Source of the DNA: an uncultured Prevotellaceae bacterium
GTDB taxonomy: Bacteria; Bacteroidota; Bacteroidia; Bacteroidales; Bacteroidaceae
Direction: 5' to 3'
DNA: 36,286 bases
NCBI GenBank assembly: GCA_900316985.1
Contig: ONFE01000038.1
Location: 1-36,286, forward strand
Position numbers and translations under genes: made by a program. Shown one piece after another: positions 30,803 to 36,286 of this stretch. Within the stretch, counting starts at the first letter, position 1; every line of letters starts with the position of its first letter. The notes beneath the pieces are model-generated. The model searched no databases and had not been told where the DNA came from. It worked only from the letters and a program-made list of their open reading frames with translations.

Positions 30803-32213
30803 GTTCAAAGTCGTAGCTCGTCCCGTCGAAACAATGAGTACATACCCTTTCCTTCGGCAGTCCGATGGCGTCAATCAGCGTCTCGATCTTATTGAACTTC
30901 ACGCTGGTGAGACCAAGCCGGCGGCCTATCTCCTCCACCATCCGCTTGTATTCCGGCGAGTCAGAAATGGCATACTTTTCCAGGTTCTTGTTGGGATCAC
31001 CTTCAAAATCCTGGATAATCCGGCGGGTGATGAGTTCCAGGTCACTCTTCGAAGCCGTGAATCCGATATACGGACATCCGTACACCAGCGGCGGACAGGA
31101 GATGCGGGCATGCACTTCCTTGGCACCATACTCGAAGAATGTCCTGACATTGTCACGCAACTGCGTGCCGCGCACGATGGAGTCGTCGCAGAACACCACA
31201 CGCTGGTCTTTCAGGATGGAGTGGTTGGGAATGAGCTTCATCTTCGCCACCAGTTGTCGGCGGCTCTGTTTCGAGGGCGTAAACGAACGCGGCCACGTAG
31301 GCGTGTATTTCAGTACCGCACGCTTATAGGGAATCTTATGTCCCTCCGCATAGCCGAGTGCCGTACCCACACCGCTGTCGGGAATACCGCAAACGCAGTC
31401 GGCCTCCGTGTCGTCTTCCTCACCCATCACGCGGCCAGCCGTCTCCCTCACGAACTCGGTGTTCACGCCTTCATAGTCGGAGGCGGGGAATCCGTAGTAA
31501 ACCCAGAGGAACGAGCATATCTGACAACGGGAGAAAGGCTTCTGCAGCACTTCCACCCCGTCGGCCCTGAGCCTTACGATCTCACCGGGTCCCACGTCGC
31601 GTAGCGGTTCATAGTCGAGGTTAGGCAGCGATGTCGACTCGCTGGTAGCCGCATAGGCTCCCTCTTTCCGACCTATCACGATGGGCGTGCGTCCCAGCGC
31701 GTCACGTGCGGCGATGATGCCGTCTTCCGTGAGTATGAGGATGGAGCATGAGCCCTTCACCTTCTTATAGACCAGATTGATGCCGTCCACAAAAGTGTCG
31801 CCCATGTTGATGAGCAGCGAGATCAGCTCCGTCTGGTTGATGTTGTTCTGACTCATCTCCGAGAGATGCATGCGTTTCTCCAGCAATTCATCTGCAATCT
31901 CACGCAGGTTGTTCACCTTGGCCACGGTCACTACCGCATAGCGCCCCAAGTGCGAGTTGATGAGAATTGGCTGAGGATCTGTGTCGCTGATGATGCCGAG
32001 ACCGGCGTTACCCTTAAAACCTTCCAGTTCACCTTCAAAACGGCTGCGGAAATAGTCGCGCTCCAGCGAGTGAATGCTTCTAGTGAAGCCTTTCTCCTTG
32101 TCGAAGGTGACCAGACCGGCACGTTTTGTTCCTAAATGGCTGTTGTAATCCGTTCCGTAAAACAAGTCGTTTACGCAATCCTGTACAGCAATAGTACCAA
32201 AAAAACCACCCAT
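30798..32213 (-). CDS. PurF-like amidophosphoribosyltransferase lacking the N-terminal Cys nucleophile
   Basis: A 471-aa protein with the PurF layout: an Ntn glutaminase-like domain (~1-230), then a type I PRTase domain with the PRPP motif VVFCDDSIVRGTQ (~335-347) and PSKQ. PurF normally exposes Cys as residue 1 after Met or propeptide removal (CG-x-FG). Here the start is MGGFFG, with Gly at that position. Cys13 is not at the catalytic place. I recall Bacteroidota proteins with the same MGGFFGT start, so this is likely a clade feature, and the enzyme may use ammonia or serve another role. It has its own promoter. Confidence 0.85.
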   Translation of the reverse strand: MGGFFGTIAVQDCVNDLFYGTDYNSHLGTKRAGLVTFDKEKGFTRSIHSLERDYFRSRFEGELEGFKGNAGLGIISDTDPQPILINSHLGRYAVVTVAKVNNLREIADELLEKRMHLSEMSQNNINQTELISLLINMGDTFVDGINLVYKKVKGSCSILILTEDGIIAARDALGRTPIVIGRKEGAYAATSESTSLPNLDYEPLRDVGPGEIVRLRADGVEVLQKPFSRCQICSFLWVYYGFPASDYEGVNTEFVRETAGRVMGEEDDTEADCVCGIPDSGVGTALGYAEGHKIPYKRAVLKYTPTWPRSFTPSKQSRRQLVAKMKLIPNHSILKDQRVVFCDDSIVRGTQLRDNVRTFFEYGAKEVHARISCPPLVYGCPYIGFTASKSDLELITRRIIQDFEGDPNKNLEKYAISDSPEYKRMVEEIGRRLGLTSVKFNKIETLIDAIGLPKERVCTHCFDGTSYDFEP

Positions 32214-32242
32214 TATAATTGTATAATAATCGTTTGCGGTTG

Positions 32243-32250
32243 CAAAATTA
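32243..32250 (-). promoter_or_regulatory. Promoter -7 box of the purF-like gene
   Basis: The minus strand reads TAATTTTG (TAnnTTTG), 29 bases before the ATG. Confidence 0.65.
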
Positions 32251-32300
32251 CTTCATTTTCATTAAAAACACGCATAGAACAACCCTTTTTTTTCAACAAA

Positions 32301-33320
32301 TTAGGGAAGCTCGGAAAAATATTTGTGTCCGCGCACATAATACTGCCACAACAACGAATATCTCTTGCGGCCGTCGTCGTTATCCTTCTTGCGGGTACTC
32401 TGTACGCGCGCGCGTTCCTCCTTATATTCCGGCAGCCAGCGCTTGAAATCGCGCCGCGCCCTGTAGATAGCCTTGAAGTCGCCCCACTTTCCGTTCAGTA
32501 TCAGCGTCTGCCACGCAGCCACATAGTCCAGCAGCCATCGCCAGCACATCACGCCGCGCAGTTCTTCCTCTGGCAGGTTCTTGTAGAGCATCGTAAGGTT
32601 GTTGCGGAAGTTGAGGTACGTCTTCATCGGATTTTCCTTCGGAAGCGTCCCGCCGCCCACGTGATAGACATAGCTCTCCGGCAGGCACATAATCTTCCTT
32701 CCGCGAAGCCGCATCCGCCAGCAGAGGTCAATCTCCTCGTTATGCGCGAAGAAACGGCCGTCCAGACCGCCAGCCTCCCAGTAGTCCTTGGCGCGCACCA
32801 TCAAGCAGGCACCCGTGGCCCATAGCACCTCCGCGGCATAGTCATACTGCCCTTGATCCTGTTCCACGGTATCAAAGAGCCTTCCGCGACAGAAAGGATA
32901 GCCCAGACGGTCCAGGTATCCCCCACTCGCCCCTGCATATTCAAACGAGTCCTTGTCGTGGACGGCCAGCAGTTTAGGCTGACAGGCACACACCTCGGGA
33001 TGCACGTCCATATATTCAATCAGCGGCGTGAGCCAGTGGTGAGTCACCTCCACATCGCTGTTCAGCAGCACATAGTATTCCGCCTCCACCTGCTCCAGCG
33101 CCTTGTTGTAACCGTCGGCAAAACCCCAGTTCTTCTCCAGCTGGATGATCCTTACTTCCGGATGATGCTCCTTCAGAAAGGCGATGCTCCCGTCCGTCGA
33201 CGCATTATCGGCCACGATCACCTCCGCCGAACGCCGCGAATACTCCATCAGGGTGGGCAGATACTCCTTCAGCATCTTCTCCCCGTTCCAATTCAATATC
33301 ACGATAGCAACTTTCATCAT
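32301..33320 (-). CDS. Family 2 glycosyltransferase
   Basis: A 339-aa GT-A enzyme: N-terminal VAIVILNWNGEKML, nucleotide-binding VADNASTDGS (~36-45), NWGFADGYNKAL, the metal-binding-type NSDVEV (~88-93), WATGACLMVR, and the ED-like HNEEIDLCWRMRLRG. This order is typical of rhamnosyl/galactofuranosyl-like GT2 proteins of surface polysaccharides. The C-terminal ~70 residues are basic. The acceptor and donor sugar are unknown. It lies 21 bases after mtaB, within the same repeat-rich gap, with no other polysaccharide genes nearby. Confidence 0.9.
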   Translation of the reverse strand: MMKVAIVILNWNGEKMLKEYLPTLMEYSRRSAEVIVADNASTDGSIAFLKEHHPEVRIIQLEKNWGFADGYNKALEQVEAEYYVLLNSDVEVTHHWLTPLIEYMDVHPEVCACQPKLLAVHDKDSFEYAGASGGYLDRLGYPFCRGRLFDTVEQDQGQYDYAAEVLWATGACLMVRAKDYWEAGGLDGRFFAHNEEIDLCWRMRLRGRKIMCLPESYVYHVGGGTLPKENPMKTYLNFRNNLTMLYKNLPEEELRGVMCWRWLLDYVAAWQTLILNGKWGDFKAIYRARRDFKRWLPEYKEERARVQSTRKKDNDDGRKRYSLLWQYYVRGHKYFSELP

Positions 33321-33323
33321 CGC

Positions 33324-33360
33324 AGTTTCAAGTTTCAGGTTTCAAGTTTCAGGTTTCAAG
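33324..33360 (-). repeat. GAAACYT heptamers spanning the mtaB stop and GT2 start
   Basis: Plus-strand units AAGTTTC and AGGTTTC alternate in register for about five copies. They supply the mtaB stop codon at 33342-33344 and end a few bases before the glycosyltransferase ATG. Confidence 0.92.
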
Positions 33361-34799
33361 TTAGGGTTAGCGTTAAGGTTATCGTTATCGTTAGCGTTAG
33401 CGTTACCGTTAACATGAACCTTCAGCGCCGACTTGTCGAAGTTGAACTCCCCGAGACTCACGCTTATCAGCTGGTTGTCATATTCAGGCTTCGCCTCCGT
33501 TGGCGGCAACTCCACGCGAATATAATTCCTGGTGAAACCATGCATCGCCTTGCCACGGGGCGCCTTCTCGAAAAGCACCTCCGCCTCCTGTCCGATGTGG
33601 CGGGCATAGAACGCCTGCGTCTTCTCGTCCGAGAGCTCCAGCAGCCGGTGAGAACGCTCCTTCTTGTCCTTCTCGCTCACCACGTAGGGAATCCTGAGGG
33701 CTGCCGTTCCCGGACGCTCCGAATACGGGAACACATGCAGCTGCGTCACGTCCAGTCCCTTCAGGAAGTCGTAGCATTCCTCGAAGCACTCCGGTGTCTC
33801 GCCGCGGCATCCCACCATCACGTCCACGCCGATGAAGGCATCCGGCATCAGCTCCTTGATCAGCTCTATCTTATGCGCGAAGAGCGCCTTGTCATAACGG
33901 CGGTGCATCAGCCGCAGCACCTCGTCGCTCCCGCTCTGCAGCGGGATATGGAAATGCGGCATGAAGGCACGGCTCTCCGCACAATAGGCAATCAGCTCGT
34001 CCGTCAGCAAGTCAGGCTCTATCGAAGAAATACGGTAGCGGCTCACGCCCTCCACCTTGTCGAGCGCCTTCACCAGATCCGTAAACGACTCCCCCGTCGT
34101 CTTGCCGAAGTCGCCGATGTTCACGCCCGTCAGCACAATCTCCTTACCCCCTTCCGCAGCCGCTTGCTGCGCCTGTTCCACCAGTGAGGCAATCGTCGGA
34201 TTGCGCGAGAACCCACGTGCATAAGGTATCGTACAGTAAGTGCAGAAATAGTCACACCCGTCCTGCACCTTCAGGAAATACCGCGTACGGTTTCCCCTCG
34301 AGCAACTTGGCGCGAACGACTTGATGTCCTTCGTCTTCTCCACCTTATAAACCCCTCGCTTTACTTTACGGTTATGGTTATCGTCATCGTTAACGTTAAC
34401 GTTATCGTTAGGGTTAAGGTTATCGTTAGGGTTAGAAAACCTATCACTCAGATACTGTATCAGATACGCCTTCTCATTGCTGCCCAGCACCAGGTCCACG
34501 CCCTCTATCCCGGCCACGCGTTCCGGCTCCAACTGCGCATAGCAGCCCGTCACCACCACGAAGGCACCTGGATTCTGGCGCACCATCCGGTGAATAGCCT
34601 GGCGGCACTTGTGGTCAGCCACCTCCGTCACCGAACAGGTATTGATCAGACAGATATCCGCCTGCTCCCCCTTTTCCGCCGTGCGCACCCCCATCTCCTG
34701 CAACATCTTCCCGAAAGTCGAAGTCTCAGAGAAATTGAGTTTGCATCCCAACGTATAGTAAACTGCCGTTTTGCCCTGAAAAGCACTCGTATCTATCAT
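33342..34799 (-). CDS. mtaB: tRNA ms2t6A37 methylthiotransferase MtaB
   Basis: A 485-aa radical SAM methylthiotransferase acting on t6A37 of tRNA. The N-terminal domain has the three cluster cysteines Cys19, Cys55 and Cys86 (TLGCKLN, INTCSVT, VTGCYAQ). The radical SAM triad is Cys182, Cys186 and Cys189 in DGCDYFCTYCTIP. A TRAM-like C-terminal domain (~370-460) binds tRNA. Two Asn-X repeat runs are oddities: residues 123-143 in the linker between domains and 464-481 at the C-terminus. Both are encoded by degenerate hexamers and are unlikely to be part of the folded core. It ends in LKPET from the adjoining 7-mers. Confidence 0.93.
   Translation of the reverse strand: MIDTSAFQGKTAVYYTLGCKLNFSETSTFGKMLQEMGVRTAEKGEQADICLINTCSVTEVADHKCRQAIHRMVRQNPGAFVVVTGCYAQLEPERVAGIEGVDLVLGSNEKAYLIQYLSDRFSNPNDNLNPNDNVNVNDDDNHNRKVKRGVYKVEKTKDIKSFAPSCSRGNRTRYFLKVQDGCDYFCTYCTIPYARGFSRNPTIASLVEQAQQAAAEGGKEIVLTGVNIGDFGKTTGESFTDLVKALDKVEGVSRYRISSIEPDLLTDELIAYCAESRAFMPHFHIPLQSGSDEVLRLMHRRYDKALFAHKIELIKELMPDAFIGVDVMVGCRGETPECFEECYDFLKGLDVTQLHVFPYSERPGTAALRIPYVVSEKDKKERSHRLLELSDEKTQAFYARHIGQEAEVLFEKAPRGKAMHGFTRNYIRVELPPTEAKPEYDNQLISVSLGEFNFDKSALKVHVNGNANANDNDNLNANPNLKPET
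33357..33415 (-). repeat. Degenerate AACGNT hexamers encoding the MtaB C-terminal Asn-X tail
   Basis: Plus-strand units such as GTTAGC, GTTATC and GTTACC (each GTTANN) run in-frame and specify NGNANANDNDNLNANPN on the minus strand. Confidence 0.95.
34371..34433 (-). repeat. Degenerate hexamers encoding an internal Asn-X run in MtaB
   Basis: About ten GTTANN-like units (GTTAAC, GTTATC, GTTAGG) encode NPNDNLNPNDNVNVNDDDNH at residues 123-142. The pure 6-base period keeps the frame open whatever the copy number. Confidence 0.95.
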
Positions 34800-34828
34800 A
34801 TACCTTATTATATATTATAATAGCGCTA

Positions 34829-34836
34829 CAAAGTTA
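34829..34836 (-). promoter_or_regulatory. mtaB promoter -7 box
   Basis: The minus strand reads TAACTTTG (TAnnTTTG), 29 bases before the mtaB ATG. Confidence 0.65.
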
Positions 34837-35026
34837 ATACTTTTATTTCATTTGAGCAATAGTGTACGCACACAAAATCCCGATTTTGAACGTTTTGTTA
34901 AGGCGCACAGAAACTTTAACTTTTATTCACAGTCTATAATTAACTGATTATCAGCGCTTTGCAAAAAAGTTACAAAAAGGGCTAAAAAAAAAGCTTAAAA
35001 AAAGAACGGCGTATCAAAAAAATGCT
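34837..35026. promoter_or_regulatory. AT-rich intergenic region with phased A-tracts
   Basis: No gene is visible between mtaB and the small lipoprotein. A-tracts at 34963-34968, 34974-34978, 34984-34992, 34997-35003 and 35016-35022 are mostly spaced by about one helical turn, so curved DNA or an UP-element-like activator upstream of the lipoprotein promoter is plausible. Confidence 0.4.
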
Positions 35027-35034
35027 TACCTTTG
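35027..35034 (+). promoter_or_regulatory. Small lipoprotein promoter -7 box
   Basis: TACCTTTG fits TAnnTTTG, with about 50 bases to the ATG at 35086. The upstream A-tracts suggest a strong promoter. Confidence 0.7.
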
Positions 35035-35085
35035 CAGCGTTTTAATAAACAAATGATTGTTTTACAGATTTAAAAAGCAAAGAAA

Positions 35086-35253
35086 ATGAAGAAATTAGTT
35101 TTAATGTTCGTAGCTATCGCAGCTATCTCTTTCGCATCTTGTGGTAACAAAACAGCTCAGGCTCCCGCTGAGGACACAACTGCTGTTGACACCGCTCTGG
35201 TTGATACCGCTGCTGCTGATACCGCTGCTGTTGACACAGCTGCTGCTGAGTAA
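35086..35253 (+). CDS. 55-residue repetitive lipoprotein
   Basis: The start MKKLVLMFVAIAAISFASCG is a lipoprotein signal with lipidated Cys19. After NKTAQAPAEDT the rest is a repeat of VDTA/ADTA units ending AAAE, acidic and low in complexity. Codon use is strongly biased to GCT/GTT/GAC, unlike the GC-ending neighbours, suggesting high expression or recent unit duplication. It has its own promoter and a strong terminator, so it is monocistronic. Function unknown; a small abundant envelope lipoprotein is the simplest reading. Confidence 0.85.
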   Translation: MKKLVLMFVAIAAISFASCGNKTAQAPAEDTTAVDTALVDTAAADTAAVDTAAAE

Positions 35254-35287
35254 TCAGAAAGCTCGAATTGAAAAAAAGAGAGAAATG

Positions 35288-35322
35288 ACCGCTGGGCCTC
35301 AGGCCTGGCGGTTTTATTTTTG
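35288..35322 (+). terminator. Terminator of the small lipoprotein gene
   Basis: ACCGC (35288-35292) pairs with GCGGT (35108 offset: 35108-35112 in-line at 35108-35112 of the 35xxx block, i.e. bases 35108+200 to 35112+200 are 35308-35312), with a GC-rich inner stem GGCC/GGCC, followed by TTTATTTTT. Confidence 0.85.
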
Positions 35323-35356
35323 TATTTACTCCCCAAACCAACAGACACATAAAAAA

Positions 35357-35379
35357 GGCACCGCTTAAATGGCGGTGCC
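35357..35379. terminator. Bidirectional terminator hairpin
   Basis: GGCACCGC (35357-35364) and GCGGTGCC (35372-35379) form a perfect 8-bp stem with a 7-base loop. An A-run precedes it and T-rich sequence follows, so it can serve the convergent smalltalk-like/HU transcript. Confidence 0.8.
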
Positions 35380-35416
35380 GATCTTTATTTTGCTATTCCT
35401 TTTCTTGATACAGCAA

Positions 35417-35442
35417 AAGCCCCTCCCTCACGGGAGAGGCTT
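35417..35442. terminator. Hairpin downstream of the smalltalk-like gene
   Basis: AAGCC-C-CTCCC pairs with GGGAG-A-GGCTT around loop TCAC. On the minus strand it follows the smalltalk-like stop by 12 bases and is followed by T's (TTTTGCTG), fitting a terminator for the HU transcript. Confidence 0.7.
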
Positions 35443-35454
35443 CTTTCTTGCGCT

Positions 35455-35550
35455 TCAGATACAACTCACCACGCCTAACGACGTTCCAAGTGCGGTCAAC
35501 GCTGCGATAATCACCTGGACGATGAGTTTCACAATTTCCTTCTTAGTCAT
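35455..35550 (-). CDS. 31-residue 'smalltalk'-like protein
   Basis: The minus-strand ATG at 35550 opens MTKKEIVKLIVQ followed by VIIAALTALGTSLGVVSC and a final Ile. This matches the Bacteroidota 'smalltalk protein' pattern: a basic start, one hydrophobic helix with the conserved LTALGTSLG, and a Cys near the end. Such genes typically follow an HU-type DNA-binding protein gene, and here the HU gene ends 28 bases upstream on the same strand. The function is unknown. A single membrane span or lipoprotein-like end is possible. Confidence 0.78.
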   Translation of the reverse strand: MTKKEIVKLIVQVIIAALTALGTSLGVVSCI

Positions 35551-35578
35551 AACTCTTAACTATAAACTATGAACTAAA

Positions 35579-36046
35579 TTACGGTTCCGGCTCCACGTCC
35601 TTTCCACGCTCCTCCACTTCCTTCGCGTTGACCAGCGAAGCGGCGGGAGCAAACGACAATCCTTTGAGCAGGCGCTTCGTGCGCTTCTTGGTGGCCTTGT
35701 CCACGTCCTCCTCAGGCTGGAAGAGCACGTGTACGCCCTTCAGGTTCTCCGTGATGGTGAAATCCTTCACGCTGGATACACCCTTCGAAGCCATACCGAC
35801 CTTGAAGGTACCAAATCCGTCGATTTTCACACGCTGCGAAGACTTCAGGGCGTCGGAGATCACCTCCACCATTTCCGTCAGCACGGCCAGCGCGTCGGAT
35901 TTCTTCGCCGTGGAGTTGCGCTGAATCAGTTCGGCGATGCCGTTCAGGTCGAGCGTACCCGTATAGACGGGGCGCGCATACCATTTCTGATAGGCCTCCT
36001 GCATGTGTTCGTTGTTGTTCTGAACAAGTTTGTAAAGATGTGCCAT
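35579..36046 (-). CDS. HU-family (HU-related) DNA-binding protein
   Basis: A 155-aa member of the Bacteroidota HU-related group. An N-terminal extension (MAHLYKLVQNNNEHMQEAYQ) precedes the HU fold. The HU body spans ~25-125 with LDLNGIAELIQRNST, ALAVLTEMVEVISDALKSSQRV and the core IDGFGTFKVGMASKG. The C-terminal tail is Lys/Arg-rich then acidic (ATKKRTKRLLKG, then VEERGKDVEPEP). Expected role: nucleoid structuring or DNA bending. It is co-transcribed with the 31-residue protein. The promoter and first ~20 codons are duplicated, inverted, at the left end of the window. Confidence 0.93.
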   Translation of the reverse strand: MAHLYKLVQNNNEHMQEAYQKWYARPVYTGTLDLNGIAELIQRNSTAKKSDALAVLTEMVEVISDALKSSQRVKIDGFGTFKVGMASKGVSSVKDFTITENLKGVHVLFQPEEDVDKATKKRTKRLLKGLSFAPAASLVNAKEVEERGKDVEPEP

Positions 36047-36286
36047 AGTATGTTATCCTGCTGCTGTTTAGTGGTTAGGTTTGCCGCCGCAGCCGCGGCT
36101 TTATTTCTAGTGCAAAGATACAAAAAAAGCGTGAGGCTTGCAAGAAAAACCCAAAAAAACCGCAAAAAAAGTTCGCGAAAAACAGACAAAATTATCGCGC
36201 GCGCGGCGCCGAAATATTAGGCAAATAGCGCGCAGGCTTTAATTGAATATTGTGCAGTTATTTAGATGTATGCGTTATATCAGCCA
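35984..36286 (-). repeat. Right terminal inverted repeat (HU promoter and 5' coding end)
   Basis: The counterpart of bases 1-336. The terminal 99 bases are identical in inverted orientation, then diverge mildly through the T-tracts and promoter to HU codon ~21. This copy belongs to an intact HU gene and has the shorter leader. Confidence 0.95.
36113..36120 (-). promoter_or_regulatory. HU gene promoter -7 box
   Basis: The minus strand reads TATCTTTG with TTG at 36143-36141 (20 bases between). The GC-rich leader GCCGC-GGCT-GCGGC just downstream can fold into a hairpin before the HU ATG. Confidence 0.75.

Noticed and set aside
33324-33415. CRISPR-like array
   Set aside because: The units are 6-7 bases with no spacers and no cas genes nearby.
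34371-34433. Telomere-like GTTAGG units
   Set aside because: The array mixes GTTAGG with GTTATC and GTTAAC, lies inside a reading frame and is only ~60 bases long. It is a degenerate coding hexamer, not a telomere.
36200-36286. Start of another gene reading outward from the right end (and its mirror at the left end)
   Set aside because: A short open stretch exists, but it is cut by the window end and shows no recognisable protein motif.

Overview
The window looks like chromosomal DNA of a Bacteroidales bacterium, most likely Prevotella/Segatella-like. The clues are: many -7 boxes of the Bacteroidota form TAnnTTTG (13 listed), a short RpoD of the Bacteroidota type, an ECF sigma/DUF4974 anti-sigma/STN-TonB receptor module, an AddAB-type nuclease pair, a ThrA/PGM-type homoserine kinase/ThrC operon, and an HU-related protein followed by a 31-residue 'smalltalk'-like protein. 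Most of the window is housekeeping DNA. I see no tRNA, rRNA, CRISPR array, transposase or integrase.

Layout. Positions 1-336 are an inverted copy of the promoter and first ~20 codons of the HU-type gene at the right end. The coding part is truncated and followed by a three-gene cell-surface-signalling module (ECF sigma, mini anti-sigma, TonB-dependent receptor; 424-4067). A minus-strand block holds bcp, an AEC permease, a YccF protein and an Fe/Mn superoxide dismutase (6654-4170). yraN and an AlkD-like glycosylase (plus) converge on nadC and an M23 peptidase (minus), behind which lie a small beta-barrel gene and cstA. A GHL10-type hydrolase is divergent from cstA. Next come thrA, a PGM-type proposed homoserine kinase, thrC, rpoD, a DUF5686-like outer membrane protein and addA/addB, all plus. 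The right third is minus: mtaB, a GT2 glycosyltransferase, a PurF-like protein, a DjlA-like co-chaperone, a beta-helix lipoprotein and cdd. A 55-residue repetitive lipoprotein (plus), the 31-residue protein and the HU gene (minus) close the window.

Three things stand out. (1) The two window ends are inverted repeats, identical for exactly 99 bases and then similar through the HU promoter into the HU reading frame. The left copy is broken and feeds into the ECF module. (2) The junction between the proposed homoserine kinase and thrC appears to lack the 3' end of the first gene and the 5' end of the second, so the kinase runs out of frame through thrC. This is a real deletion or an assembly error. 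(3) Short degenerate tandem repeats (7-mers such as GATTAAG and GAAACCT, 6-mers such as AACGAT) fill several gaps between co-directional genes, always purine-rich on the transcribed sense strand. In places they run in-frame into proteins: Asn-X runs in MtaB, and a shared Lys-Pro-Glu-Thr stop tail on two unrelated proteins. Separate palindromic inserts also sit in-frame in the anti-sigma, TonB receptor and AlkD-like genes.

All assignments come from reading the translated sequence and motifs. No database search was run.
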